Positions 7,883 to 16,664 are shown, counted from the stretch's first letter. The stretch is 64,000 nt of DNA from Clostridia bacterium (GCA_017513525.1 JAFXFC010000005.1:54352-118351); one strand, 5' to 3'. The notes: a model not told the origin generated them from the letters alone. Numbers and translations: made by a program.

Positions 7883-9172
7883 TTATAAAATAGTTATTCT
7901 TTGAAGTGCACGGATAAGGCTTGTAAAAATAAGCATCATCCTGTTTTCATCATTTTTCTTGAATTCAAGCAGCTTTCCTTTTGAAACACCCTTTACAAAC
8001 TCCCGAACCTTCTGAAAAGCCGACTCGGTATCAAATTCGAGTAAGGGATAAATTCTGTCTGCTTCTGTTTTGAGATGATATAAAAGCTCTTCCATATTAT
8101 ATTCTTTTTCATCATCATAATCTAAAGCCGTCAGGAGCATTTCAAATGCAGAAATGAACAAATCTGTCTTTGTCGGGCGGTATTTTTTACAGTATTCCCC
8201 GAGAATTGCCGTACATCCTATAAGCTTATTCACTCTCTGATAACGCACAAACGGAGAAAAATCGAATTCCGCTTCCATGATGTTCAATACAGAAATGAAA
8301 GTATCGGCGGCAGCATTAAGTAAGGAGCTTATCTTTTCATCCGGCAGGAATGTATATTTTATCCCGTAATATTTTCCGTATACCTTCATTGTATCGTTGT
8401 AGCCGAGTTTTATGGAGCGTTCGAGAACATTTCTGTCGAAATTCAGAAAATTTCCGAGATCCTTAGAAGGCTTTATATATGTAACATCGGGATGTCTTAA
8501 ATATCCCTCGTGGTTATTTTCCGTATTAAGGTCTATTGCCACGATTTTTTCTGCGCCAAGCTGAATTGCGGCAGAAATCGGAATATTATCATAAAAACCG
8601 CCGTCAATATATTGCACTCCGTCAATTTCAAAAGGCGGAAAAACAGGGTAACACGAAGCGGATGCGGCTATCCATTTCCACGCATTATCAATATCTTTTT
8701 CCATATCCGCTTTTTTTATTGTAACGGGAATAAGATCAGAAGGCCCCAGTCCCTTATAATTCACCGTCATAAGCGCATAATTTATTTCAGAAGAAAAGAA
8801 TTTTTCCGTATCAAAATATCTGTGAATCATATTTATAAACGGAGTGTTATCTACTCTTTTGGTATTCAGGTAGTTTTTCAGAAAAGGAATGAGATTATCT
8901 TTCTGAGAAATGATACCGTCAAAGGATACATCAAAGTTTATACCGTTTGCCATGATATCACCGGCTGTGACCTCGTGCCACATTTTTTCAGCTTCAAGAA
9001 AATCATTCTGAACATAAAAAGCCGCATTTATAGAACCTATTGATGTACCTGTTGCGATATCAAATGTTTCGCCGAGCTCCTTGAGAGCCTTCCAAGCGCC
9101 GAGCTGATAAGCACCCTTTGAACCGCCGCCTGCAAAAACAATGGCTTTTTTTGCTCCGTCCAATTTTTTCAC
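7883..9172 (-). CDS. Patatin-like phospholipase
   Basis: A Ser-Asp dyad lipid acyl hydrolase. The oxyanion loop GGGSKG is at residues 15-20, the nucleophile motif GTSIG at 42-46 (Ser44), and the catalytic Asp in DGG at 190-192. All key residues are present. The remaining 230 C-terminal residues are helical and not recognised. There is no signal peptide, so it should act in the cytosol on phospholipids or acyl esters. It is in the same orientation as the radical-SAM pair upstream with a 10-base gap, in the place where other Clostridia often have the RNase G gene. The functional link with those genes is unknown. Confidence 0.88.
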   Translation of the reverse strand: MKKLDGAKKAIVFAGGGSKGAYQLGAWKALKELGETFDIATGTSIGSINAAFYVQNDFLEAEKMWHEVTAGDIMANGINFDVSFDGIISQKDNLIPFLKNYLNTKRVDNTPFINMIHRYFDTEKFFSSEINYALMTVNYKGLGPSDLIPVTIKKADMEKDIDNAWKWIAASASCYPVFPPFEIDGVQYIDGGFYDNIPISAAIQLGAEKIVAIDLNTENNHEGYLRHPDVTYIKPSKDLGNFLNFDRNVLERSIKLGYNDTMKVYGKYYGIKYTFLPDEKISSLLNAAADTFISVLNIMEAEFDFSPFVRYQRVNKLIGCTAILGEYCKKYRPTKTDLFISAFEMLLTALDYDDEKEYNMEELLYHLKTEADRIYPLLEFDTESAFQKVREFVKGVSKGKLLEFKKNDENRMMLIFTSLIRALQRITIL

Positions 9173-9182
9173 CTGACCTTTA

Positions 9183-9842
9183 TTAAGAAAACTTTTTCAT
9201 ATCACTGCACAAAAGAGCTGTTCTTAATACTCTCACAGGAATAACTTCCTTTCCGAGATAAGAGGATACTGCCTGTGAGAGCTGAATGGGATTGAGATTA
9301 AAGGTACTGCCTGCAGGAAGAACCACCTTAAGCATTATATCGTCGCCTTCCTCACCTATAACAAAACTCTTTATATGCTCAGATACATTAACTGTTTTTA
9401 TAACCTTTTTACCGCCCGACTTGCCGCTTTTTTCGCAAGTAAGGCTGCCGCTTGAAAGAGCCTCGAAAAGCTCATTTTCATTTATATCGTCCTTTGAATA
9501 AAGCACATCATATTCGCCGAATGCAATTTCAGCACTTTTATTAAAGGGCTTTACTGCACTTTCTACTAAGAGCCCCTCGGGCATACATTTATTGAGTCTG
9601 TCTTTGACTTCATCGGGCGTCATATCCCCGACTATTCTTATATCTACAGGCTCACCCTCGCTTTCAACACCGAGAGACAGTGCAAGAAGAAAAGATATAT
9701 AAGGGTGGGGATTAAAGCCTTCCGTATACCATAAAGGTATTTCAGCTCTTCTTACGGCTCTTTGCATAAGACGGAACATATCAAGGTGAGAAACGAACTT
9801 GATTCTGCCCTTTTTTGATATAAAAAGTCTTAAATCATACAT
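9183..9842 (-). CDS. TIGR03936 family radical-SAM-linked protein (DUF2344)
   Basis: Contains the opening pattern of DUF2344 (RLFISKKGRIKFVSHLDMFRLMQRAVRRAEIPLWYTEGFNPHP, cited here by its ends RLFISKK and EGFNPHP, residues 5-47) and is 219 residues long. Members always accompany a TIGR03960 radical SAM enzyme. Here the two genes overlap by eight bases, so they are translationally coupled. The pair is suspected to act in tRNA or ribosome modification because it often sits near RNase G and rplU, but the reaction has not been established to my knowledge. Confidence 0.88.
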   Translation of the reverse strand: MYDLRLFISKKGRIKFVSHLDMFRLMQRAVRRAEIPLWYTEGFNPHPYISFLLALSLGVESEGEPVDIRIVGDMTPDEVKDRLNKCMPEGLLVESAVKPFNKSAEIAFGEYDVLYSKDDINENELFEALSSGSLTCEKSGKSGGKKVIKTVNVSEHIKSFVIGEEGDDIMLKVVLPAGSTFNLNPIQLSQAVSSYLGKEVIPVRVLRTALLCSDMKKFS

Positions 9843-11670
9843 CGCATTTTCCTCCGTTCAGCTTATTTGCGGAACAGCCTGCACATTTTATGCGGCAGTG
9901 GGGTGTGGTTTCGGCATTAACGGATTTTTTACTCTCGTTGATAAGAAATGCCTTGCTGACACCGAAATCAAGATGATCCCAGGGAAGAATTTCAGAATAA
10001 TCTCTTCTTCTGTTCGCATAAAATTCGGGAGAGATACCACATTCAGAGAAGCTTTCCATCCAATTATCAAACAGGAATTTATCTCCCCAGCCGTCAAATT
10101 TACATCCCTTTCTCCAAGCTGTTTCAATAACCTCGGAAAGCTTTCTGTCACCGCGGGCAAATACGCCCTCAAGGAAGGAAGTCGGGATATGGTGGAAGCT
10201 TACATTTATCTTTTTTGAGGGAAGATTATTTTTAAGATGCTCCTGCTTTTCCTTTAATTCTTCGGGGGTGCTCTGCGGCTCCCACTGGAATGGAGTAAAG
10301 GGCTTCGGGACAAATGAGGAAGCACTCACCCCTACAGTAACACCCTTGCCCTTGGGTTTATCGGGATTCATGTAAAACGCATCGACAACTTTTTTTGCAA
10401 GTATACCTATCCCCTCAACATCCTCAAGGGTTTCTGTGGGAAGACCCAGCATAAAATAAAGCTTTACGGCACAGTAGCCGTTTTTGAATGCGATACCTGC
10501 TGTTTCAAGAAGCTCTTCTTCCGTTACATTCTTATTTATAACATCACGAAGTCTTTGTGTGCCCGCTTCGGGAGCAAAGGTAAGACCGCTTCTTCTTACA
10601 CCTGTGAGCTTTTTAACAAGAGAATCTGAGAAATTATCGACTCTGAGAGAAGGCAGAGCAATATTTACCTTTTCACTGCCTGTCCAGTCGAGAAGCTTTT
10701 CGAGCAGCTCTTCTATTTTTGTATAATCTGAGCTTGAAAGTGAGCAAAGAGAAATTTCGTCATAGCCCGTGTTTTTACAAAGTGTTTTACACTGCTCATT
10801 TATAACATCGGGACTTTTTTCTCTTATGGGTCTGTAGATAAAGCCTGCCTGACAAAAACGGCAGCCTCTTATACAACCTCTGAAAATCTCATGCGTTACT
10901 CTGTCATGCACAACATCAATAAATGGCACAACAAAATTATCGGGATAATGGACACTGTCAAGATCCTTGATTATTCTCTTGGTAACAGTTTCGGGGGCGC
11001 CGTTTTTAGGAGTTTTACTCTTTACGGTGCCGTCTTCATTATATGTAATATCATAAAGAGAGGGAACATAAACACCGGGGATTTTTGCGGCATCTATCAA
11101 AAATTCCTCTTTTGTTGAGCCTCTCTTTTTATGCTCTTTATAAAGGTCCATTATTTCGCTGTTGACTTCTTCACCTTCACCGAGACTGAAAAGGTCAAAA
11201 AATTCCGCAACGGGTTCAGGGTTACATACACAAGGCCCGCCGCCCATAACAATGGGAGAAAGCCCCTTTCTGTCAGCGGCTTTTACGGGAAGCCCTGCAA
11301 GATCGAGCATATTAAGAACATTCGTATAACAAAGCTCATACTGAAGTGTAAAGCCTATGATATCAAAATCCTTTATGGGGTCGCCGCTTTCAAGAGCATA
11401 TAAAAGAATATCATTCTTTCTCATCTGCTCTTCCATATCGTCCCACGGTGCAAACACTCTTTCGCACCATGTATCCGCTCTTCCGTTCGCGGCTGAATAT
11501 AAAATTTTAAGTCCCAAATGAGACATACCTATTTCATAGGAATCGGGAAAACAAAAAGCAAATCTTATATCTACTTCATCTTTATTTTTTATTACGCTGT
11601 TAAGCTCTCCGCCCGTGTATCTTGCAGGCTTCTGCACCAGCGGCAGTATTCTTTCAAGTTTTCTGTCCAT
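9835..11670 (-). CDS. TIGR03960 family radical SAM protein with B12-binding-like N-terminus
   Basis: A 611-residue enzyme. The N-terminal part (about 35-190) resembles a cobalamin-binding Rossmann domain, with VMGGGPCVCNPEPVAEFFD at 141-159. The radical SAM core starts with CIRGCRFC (Cys266, Cys270, Cys273), the CxxxCxxC ligands of the 4Fe-4S cluster that cleaves S-adenosylmethionine. The C-terminus has an extra cysteine cluster (CRIKCAGC). The substrate is unknown. It precedes and overlaps its DUF2344 partner. The order M23 protease, M50 protease, TIGR03960, TIGR03936 is conserved in Clostridia. Confidence 0.9.
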   Translation of the reverse strand: MDRKLERILPLVQKPARYTGGELNSVIKNKDEVDIRFAFCFPDSYEIGMSHLGLKILYSAANGRADTWCERVFAPWDDMEEQMRKNDILLYALESGDPIKDFDIIGFTLQYELCYTNVLNMLDLAGLPVKAADRKGLSPIVMGGGPCVCNPEPVAEFFDLFSLGEGEEVNSEIMDLYKEHKKRGSTKEEFLIDAAKIPGVYVPSLYDITYNEDGTVKSKTPKNGAPETVTKRIIKDLDSVHYPDNFVVPFIDVVHDRVTHEIFRGCIRGCRFCQAGFIYRPIREKSPDVINEQCKTLCKNTGYDEISLCSLSSSDYTKIEELLEKLLDWTGSEKVNIALPSLRVDNFSDSLVKKLTGVRRSGLTFAPEAGTQRLRDVINKNVTEEELLETAGIAFKNGYCAVKLYFMLGLPTETLEDVEGIGILAKKVVDAFYMNPDKPKGKGVTVGVSASSFVPKPFTPFQWEPQSTPEELKEKQEHLKNNLPSKKINVSFHHIPTSFLEGVFARGDRKLSEVIETAWRKGCKFDGWGDKFLFDNWMESFSECGISPEFYANRRRDYSEILPWDHLDFGVSKAFLINESKKSVNAETTPHCRIKCAGCSANKLNGGKCDV

Positions 11671-11725
11671 AACAAAACCGTCCGTTTATTTAATAAATAT
11701 AATATAACACTTTTTATTATATTTT

Positions 11726-12355
11726 TCAAGTAACAGACACTCCCCTTTTGTCGCAAAAACAACCTACCGTGCAATAAACAAAGAAAAACAGCAAAAACAA
11801 GTAATATTTCCCTCTCATCAAGGTAATAAAGAATAAAACGATAAGAAACAGCAGTGTAAAAAAAGCGCAGATATCGCAGATTTTTCTTACCTTCAAAATA
11901 TCGAGATATTTAAGAAGAAAGGCATTGAGTGCTCTTCCGCCGTCAAGAAACGGCAAAGGGAGCAAATTCCCCGTTCCGATAACAAAATTAACGGAAGACA
12001 TTTCATAAAACAAACTTACAGGAAAAAATTTTCCCAGCGAATAAAAAACGGTGCCTGCAAAAATATTCATAACAGGCGCCGAAAGAGTACATAATACCGT
12101 TTTATCATATGAAAGCATTGAAAAACCTTCTGCTTTAAGCTTTATTCCGCCGGGGTAAAAATCAAGCTCAGCATTTTTACAGCCGCAGTAAAAAAGACAC
12201 ACAAGATGCGTAATTTCATGCAAAAAAGAAAATATAAAGGTAAGAACAAAAAAGTGACCTCCGAGAGAATTGGCGGCAAGAGCAAAGAAGACTGCAAAAG
12301 CCATTCCGATATGAAGCCTTATTTTTCCGAGCTTAATATACATTCTGAGCCTCAC
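11726..12355 (-). CDS. spoIVFB: SpoIVFB-like M50 site-2 intramembrane metalloprotease
   Basis: A 209-residue polytopic protein. The zinc motif HEITH is at residues 46-50 inside a membrane helix, and the second ligand region NLLPLPFLDGGRAL is at about 130-143 (Asp138). This layout is that of SpoIVFB, which cleaves pro-sigma-K in the mother cell during sporulation. The upstream gene encodes a membrane-anchored LytM protein resembling its partner SpoIVFA and overlaps by 23 bases, supporting the assignment. There are no C-terminal CBS domains. The sigma-K substrate is inferred, not visible here. Confidence 0.82.
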   Translation of the reverse strand: MRLRMYIKLGKIRLHIGMAFAVFFALAANSLGGHFFVLTFIFSFLHEITHLVCLFYCGCKNAELDFYPGGIKLKAEGFSMLSYDKTVLCTLSAPVMNIFAGTVFYSLGKFFPVSLFYEMSSVNFVIGTGNLLPLPFLDGGRALNAFLLKYLDILKVRKICDICAFFTLLFLIVLFFITLMRGKYYLFLLFFFVYCTVGCFCDKRGVSVT

Positions 12356-13067
12356 AAAGGATTTTTTCGGGATCTACAGCTTTTCCGTTTTCATGCAGCT
12401 CAAAATGAAGATGCGGGCCCGTTGCAAGACCCGTCTGTCCTACCGCCGCTATGACATCGCCTTTTCTTATATTTACCCCTGCTGTAACATATAATTCACT
12501 GCAATGACAGTAAAGAGTTTCTCTTCCGTCACCGTGATCTATCTTTATATAATTTCCTGCCATGTCCGCTCTTCCCGCTTCCGTGACCGTTCCGTCAAGC
12601 ACTGCATATATATCACTTCCCTCAGCCGCCGCAATATCCCTGCCACCATGAAAGCTTTCCCCTGAAAAAATCGGATGCTCACGGCTGCCGTAATCTGAAG
12701 TTACAGTTCCCGTAACGGGCATCACGGCAGCGGATGAATATGTATCAAATGCGTCGTTATATGTAAGGCTTTGTTCTGAAACTTCAGACTCTTCCGTTTC
12801 AACAAGTGTTACGAAAGAAACCGACCCCACGGTAATTTCCTCTGTTTTTTCTTCTGAAGGTGTAAAATAACCGCCGATATCTATATCTTCATCAAATATC
12901 ATCTGAATATCATAAAGAATCCCATTAAATATATCGGCATTTATCCTTGAAAAAATAAAAACAGTTAAAACTATCATAATAACCAATAGCGACTGAATAA
13001 GACACAGCACCACAAACATATCCGCTTTATTTACATTTTTTTTGATTTTCATTCGCACAATTTTCAT
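12333..13067 (-). CDS. SpoIVFA-like membrane-anchored M23 (LytM) protein
   Basis: A 244-residue protein with one transmembrane helix (about residues 17-42), an acidic Ser/Glu/Thr linker, and a LytM domain (about 120-240). The domain contains FHGGRD (an HxGxD zinc site) and HLHFELHENG (an HxH site), so the metalloprotease ligands look complete. Its position directly before the SpoIVFB-like gene, with overlap, suggests the role of SpoIVFA, which tethers and inhibits SpoIVFB and is itself cleaved by forespore-derived proteases. It could instead be a general cell-wall endopeptidase. RBS AAGGAGAAG lies just before the ATG. Confidence 0.75.
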   Translation of the reverse strand: MKIVRMKIKKNVNKADMFVVLCLIQSLLVIMIVLTVFIFSRINADIFNGILYDIQMIFDEDIDIGGYFTPSEEKTEEITVGSVSFVTLVETEESEVSEQSLTYNDAFDTYSSAAVMPVTGTVTSDYGSREHPIFSGESFHGGRDIAAAEGSDIYAVLDGTVTEAGRADMAGNYIKIDHGDGRETLYCHCSELYVTAGVNIRKGDVIAAVGQTGLATGPHLHFELHENGKAVDPEKILCEAQNVY

Positions 13068-13159
13068 AGACTTCTCCTTTTTTAAGACTACAAAAATATA
13101 TGTCCGAAAACCGAATAATATGAAAAAGCCCCTAAAACAGGCAAACAGTCTTAAGGTCA

Positions 13160-13282
13160 GAGGTCGGAATTCGGAGAAAGAGAAAACGAAACTTTTCAGC
13201 CTCTAAAGTTCATTTTCAATTATTACTTTCTTCACAGTGCATATATTTGTGTCTTCATGTCACTGCTCCGACATCCGACCTC
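13160..13282. repeat. MITE-like 123-bp element, copy 1
   Basis: It is bounded by imperfect 17-bp terminal inverted repeats: GAGGTCGGAATTCGGAG (13160-13176) and CTCCGACATCCGACCTC (13266-13282), 15 of 17 pairing. The inside (AAACTTTTCAGCCTCTAAAG and the end TCACTGCTCCGACATCC) is clearly related to the element at 23485-23610. No ORF is present. It lies between spoIIR and the SpoIVFA-like gene. Bases 13068-13159 show nothing else recognisable. Confidence 0.8.
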
Positions 13283-13293
13283 CGATCTTCGAC

Positions 13294-13328
13294 AAATCAT
13301 AATTTATCGTGCTGATAAATTATGATTT
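13294..13328. repeat. Solo ATCATAATTT hairpin that supplies the 3' end of spoIIR
   Basis: A perfect 15-bp inverted repeat AAATCATAATTTATC / GATAAATTATGATTT with a 5-base loop. The same hairpin type bounds the large palindromic elements at 25251 and 44138. The last codons and the stop codon of spoIIR are read from within it. Confidence 0.8.
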
Positions 13329-13951
13329 TTTATTGCTTCTATTATTTCTTCAACAATTTCAACTATCTTGAACTTTATTTTATATCCGCTTTTTTCGGTT
13401 ACGAGATCCCCGCCGTTTTCACCGAAAACTGCATAGACCTCTTCTTCATTCTTTTCCATTGCTGCGGGAAGACACAACGGCGGGAACATTACGCACCACC
13501 AGTTCTGACCTTTTCCCTCTCCCAAAATTACCTTACAGGCTGTGTATGTCCCAGAAGGGAGTTTTACATCCTCATATTGCCTTGTTTCAAAATACTCTTC
13601 TTCGATACTTATTTTCGCCGTATATGAAAAGCCGTTTTCTCTTAAAACCTCATTGGCGGTTTCTTCGAGAAAAGCTTTATTTTCGAGTATCTTTTCAACG
13701 GCATCTTCCGAATCAGTGCTTTCTTCAAAAAGCCCCGCACTGCTTTCGAGAAGTGCATCTCTTACAAGAAGCTTTACCTTCTGATCCGCTTCACTGTCGG
13801 AGGAAGCCAACACATGAAGCCTTAAGCACTCGTTTCTTACATTACCTGCCGCAAAAAATCCCTCACTTACTCCTGCCGTCATAAGACTTATTGCTAAAAC
13901 CGCCGCCATGATGATATTGAGATATTTTTCCGTTTTATACATTATGTTCAT
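13304..13951 (-). CDS. spoIIR: Stage II sporulation protein R
   Basis: Forespore-secreted signal protein that triggers processing of pro-sigma-E by SpoIIGA in the mother cell. Family signatures are present: a signal anchor (about residues 10-32), LRLHVLASSDSEADQKVKL (about 43-62), LPSGTYTACKVILGEG, and NWWCVMFPPLC. The length of 215 is normal. I chose the ATG at 13949-13951 because GGAAGG precedes it; the longer frame would start with TTG. The last eight residues (KNHNLSAR) are encoded by a repeat hairpin and are not expected to be conserved. A terminator-like hairpin covers its ribosome binding site. Confidence 0.93.
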   Translation of the reverse strand: MNIMYKTEKYLNIIMAAVLAISLMTAGVSEGFFAAGNVRNECLRLHVLASSDSEADQKVKLLVRDALLESSAGLFEESTDSEDAVEKILENKAFLEETANEVLRENGFSYTAKISIEEEYFETRQYEDVKLPSGTYTACKVILGEGKGQNWWCVMFPPLCLPAAMEKNEEEVYAVFGENGGDLVTEKSGYKIKFKIVEIVEEIIEAIKNHNLSAR

Positions 13952-13956
13952 AAAAA

Positions 13957-13983
13957 AAGACCTTCCTTTCAAAGGAAAGTCTT
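13957..13983 (-). terminator. ispE terminator overlapping the spoIIR ribosome binding site
   Basis: On the minus strand AAGAC-T-TTCCTTT and AAAGGAA-G-GTCTT pair around a tiny loop and are followed by seven T, the last of which touch the spoIIR start codon. The 3' arm contains GGAAGG, the only plausible Shine-Dalgarno of spoIIR. It should end the ispE transcript and would hide the spoIIR site in any readthrough RNA. Confidence 0.8.
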
Positions 13984-13999
13984 GCCATTTTTTTTGTTC

Positions 14000-14854
14000 T
14001 TATTCAACGCCTCTTGATTTTGTTGAACAGATAAAAACATTTTCAGCATTGCCGCGAAGAAGCTCGACACACTTTTTCATATCTTCCTTTGAAGAGAAAA
14101 GTCCGTAATACGCCGAGCCCGAACCCGACATGGAAGAAAACCATGCACCGTTTGAATTCATAGTTTCTTTTATCTCTTCACCTATTGTAACATCCGAAAG
14201 TGTTTCAAACATATTTTCGGCATATTTTACGGCTTCCTTGTAATCTCCCATTGCCGCATAGAAAAGGAAGCTGTCATTATCGGGATGAGTTATATTTGTT
14301 GCACTGTCAAAACGAGCATAAGCATCCTTTGTGGATACTCTTTCATAGGGCTTTACTATGAGCACATCACTGATAAGCGGCGGAAGAGAAGACATTACTT
14401 CTCCGATATTCTGACAAAGCTTGGTGCCTCCCACATAGCAAAAAGGTACATCTGCACCGACCGTGAAGGCAATTGACATAATATCCCTGTGGGAGAGCTT
14501 TCCGGGATAAGCCGTATTCAAAGCCTTGAGCACTGCGGCGGCATCGGCACTGCCCCCTGCAAGTCCTGCACCCGAGGGTATCACCTTTTTTATGTATATA
14601 TCACATTCGGGCTCAAGCCCCATTTTTTCATAAAACAGTCTTGCGGCCTTATATGCCGTGTTTCTGTCATCACAGGGAATATATCTTTCTGAGCATCGAA
14701 GAGAAAGTCCCTTTTCTCCCGTTTTAACAGTTATCGGGTCATAAAGACCTACTGACTGCATACAGGTAAATATCCCGTGATACTTATTCGGAAGTATTCC
14801 CGTAAGATCCAGAGTGAGATTTATTTTTGCATATGCCTTTAATTTAACTTCCAT
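14000..14854 (-). CDS. ispE: 4-diphosphocytidyl-2-C-methyl-D-erythritol kinase
   Basis: GHMP kinase of the MEP isoprenoid pathway, phosphorylating CDP-ME at the 2-OH. It starts with KAYAKINLTLDLTG (residues 6-19), the family N-terminus, and carries the ATP loop PSGAGLAGGSADAAA (about 89-103). The C-terminal SMSGSGSAYYGLF is the third GHMP motif. The length of 284 is normal. It lies upstream of spoIIR, as ispE often does in Clostridia, but a terminator separates them. The 5' side has an unusual repeat region (14968-15092). Confidence 0.93.
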   Translation of the reverse strand: MEVKLKAYAKINLTLDLTGILPNKYHGIFTCMQSVGLYDPITVKTGEKGLSLRCSERYIPCDDRNTAYKAARLFYEKMGLEPECDIYIKKVIPSGAGLAGGSADAAAVLKALNTAYPGKLSHRDIMSIAFTVGADVPFCYVGGTKLCQNIGEVMSSLPPLISDVLIVKPYERVSTKDAYARFDSATNITHPDNDSFLFYAAMGDYKEAVKYAENMFETLSDVTIGEEIKETMNSNGAWFSSMSGSGSAYYGLFSSKEDMKKCVELLRGNAENVFICSTKSRGVE

Positions 14855-14967
14855 AACCTCTCCGCCTTTCGGATTTATTGTAGCATCTTTTTTTCCGTCT
14901 GCATACTCCTTTTTTGTAAAAATATCAAAAATTCCGAATATACATTCAAAAACACCTGAAACAGAAA

Positions 14968-15092
14968 AAATGTTGAAAACTTTGTTTAAGTAAAGTGCCT
15001 TTGTTTACATTTCTTCTTGTTAAAATTTTAACAAGAAAAGTTTTCAACATTTTCAACTAAGTTTTCAACATTTTGCCTTGAGTTTTCAACAC
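14968..15092. promoter_or_regulatory. Nested palindrome with iterated GTTTTCAACA motifs
   Basis: A perfect 20-bp palindrome CTTGTTAAAATTTTAACAAG (15016-15035) lies inside an outer inverted repeat AAATGTTGAAAACTTT (14968-14983) / AAAGTTTTCAACATTT (15037-15052). Two more direct copies, GTTTTCAACA (15061-15070) and GTTTTCAACA (15083-15092), and a partial TTTCAAC (15051-15057) follow. This 396-base gap between ispE and the sulfatase has no ORF. Several spaced copies of one site suggest a protein-binding array upstream of ispE. The binding protein is unknown. Confidence 0.55.
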
Positions 15093-15218
15093 TGTAAAGC
15101 AGAGGATCTTTACATCAAAATATACATTCCTCTGTATAAAATGGATTTAAATGCCATTTATTTTATCAGCTTCTGTCGATGAAACCAATAAATATACATT
15201 ATATAAATACAACAAAAA

Positions 15219-15244
15219 AGCTCCCCGAAGCTTTTCGGGGAACT
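15219..15244 (-). terminator. Terminator of the sulfatase gene
   Basis: On the minus strand AGTTCCCCGAA and TTCGGGGAGCT pair (one mismatch) around AAGC, followed by a T6 run. Confidence 0.85.
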
Positions 15245-15250
15245 CAAAAG

Positions 15251-16564
15251 CTATTTTCTTGTTTTTAAGGCTTTATGGAAAATCGGTTTTCTTTCGCCTG
15301 CATTTACCATTTCTCTTGAAAGTAATTTTCGCATCTGATTAAGCACTTCCGTATAATCTTTATTACCAACAAGATTATTTTTCTCATAAGGGTCATTTTT
15401 CAGGTCATACAGGAAATCATCAAAATAATGCACCGCTCTTGGTTTATACCAGCCTGAGCCTATTGCCCTTGCGGAGTATTTCCAGTCCTTTGTTCTCACG
15501 GCTCTGCCTATATGCGATTCACTGATCTGAACGAATACGCAATCTCTTTCTTCACCCATTTCCGTGTTCACAGGAAGAATTTTTCCCGAATAGCTTTCGG
15601 GAACTGCTATATCAGCAAGACTGAGAAGTGTCGGCGGAATATCAATAAGGCTTACAAGCTGAGCCTTCCGTGCGGCTTGTTTTACAGCACCGCCGCCGAA
15701 TACAAGCGGAGTATGTATACTTGAATCATGGCAGCTTCGTTTATATTCCGAATTTCGTGTTTTAAAATGGCAGCCGTGATCACTTGTATATACAATAACG
15801 GTATTGTCGTATATCCCCTTATCCAAAAGAGCCTTGATAAGCTTTCCTACATTTTCATCAAGTGAATGAATTGCAGCAAGATAATCGGGATATTCCTCTT
15901 CGTAATCCCCTTTAAGAAATGTCAGATCCTCGGGTTTTGGGTAGTCACGGAATTTTTCAATCTTATCCTTTGGCCCTTCAAAATGCCCCCTATCATTCTG
16001 ATGATGCGGCTCTAACTGAGAAATGAACATAAAAAAAGGCTTTTCACCGTTATGATTTTCAATATACTCAATTGCAAAGTCATTTATACAATCGGCTCTG
16101 TATCCCTTAAAATCAAGTCTTTTGCCGTTTTCATCAAATACATAGCCGTCATAACCGTGTGATGTAAATTCAAGCACATCTGCGGCACGCCAATATTTAT
16201 AACCACCCTGTCTCTCAGGGGGGACAGCAGTTTTTTCGCAGTGAACACCTTTTCCGGGAAAACGGTCGGAAGCTAAATGCCATTTTCCGATATAAGCAGT
16301 ATCGTATCCGTTTTCATTAAAATGATCGGCAAGAGTTTTTGTGTTTTCAGCTAAAGGAATTCCGTTCCAAAAGCAACCGTTCTCAGTTGCGTATTGTCCC
16401 GTCTGTAAGCAAGCTCTTGCAGGACCGCAAACAGGCTGACAGGTATAAGAATTTTCAAACAAAACCCCTTCTTCACCCAAATGAAAAACATTCGGCATAA
16501 GGGTACTGTTCAGTGTATCCCAGCGCTGCTGATCGGAAAAATAAAAAATAATATTATAAGACAT
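15251..16564 (-). CDS. Sulfatase (Cys-type, formylglycine-dependent)
   Basis: A type I sulfatase/alkaline phosphatase superfamily enzyme. An N-terminal metal site DQQRWDTL (residues 11-18), the active-site motif CGPARACLQTG (Cys46-Gly-Pro-Ala-Arg50), and the downstream HDSSIHTP and GKWHLA motifs are present. Cys46 would be converted to formylglycine by an anaerobic sulfatase-maturating enzyme, which is not encoded in this window. No signal peptide is seen, so it probably acts in the cytosol on imported sulfated sugars or host mucin fragments; the substrate is inferred only. The length of 437 is typical of the smaller choline-sulfatase-like group. Phosphonate hydrolase activity is an alternative. 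Confidence 0.85.
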   Translation of the reverse strand: MSYNIIFYFSDQQRWDTLNSTLMPNVFHLGEEGVLFENSYTCQPVCGPARACLQTGQYATENGCFWNGIPLAENTKTLADHFNENGYDTAYIGKWHLASDRFPGKGVHCEKTAVPPERQGGYKYWRAADVLEFTSHGYDGYVFDENGKRLDFKGYRADCINDFAIEYIENHNGEKPFFMFISQLEPHHQNDRGHFEGPKDKIEKFRDYPKPEDLTFLKGDYEEEYPDYLAAIHSLDENVGKLIKALLDKGIYDNTVIVYTSDHGCHFKTRNSEYKRSCHDSSIHTPLVFGGGAVKQAARKAQLVSLIDIPPTLLSLADIAVPESYSGKILPVNTEMGEERDCVFVQISESHIGRAVRTKDWKYSARAIGSGWYKPRAVHYFDDFLYDLKNDPYEKNNLVGNKDYTEVLNQMRKLLSREMVNAGERKPIFHKALKTRK

Positions 16565-16639
16565 ATTTCCTGCTCCTCCACGATATCTTTTTTTAATATA
16601 TCATAAAAGACCTATATTTACAAGGATTCAAAAAATTAA

Positions 16640-16664
16640 GTTCCCCGAAAATATTCCGAGGAAC
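16640..16664 (-). terminator. Terminator of pnp
   Basis: GTTCC and GGAAC arms extended by CG pairs around an AT-rich loop; on the minus strand a T-rich stretch (TTAATTTTTT) follows. Confidence 0.65.

Noticed and set aside
14968..15092. DnaA boxes / replication origin
   Set aside because: TTTTCAACA differs from TTATNCACA at key positions and no dnaA, dnaN or gyr genes are near.
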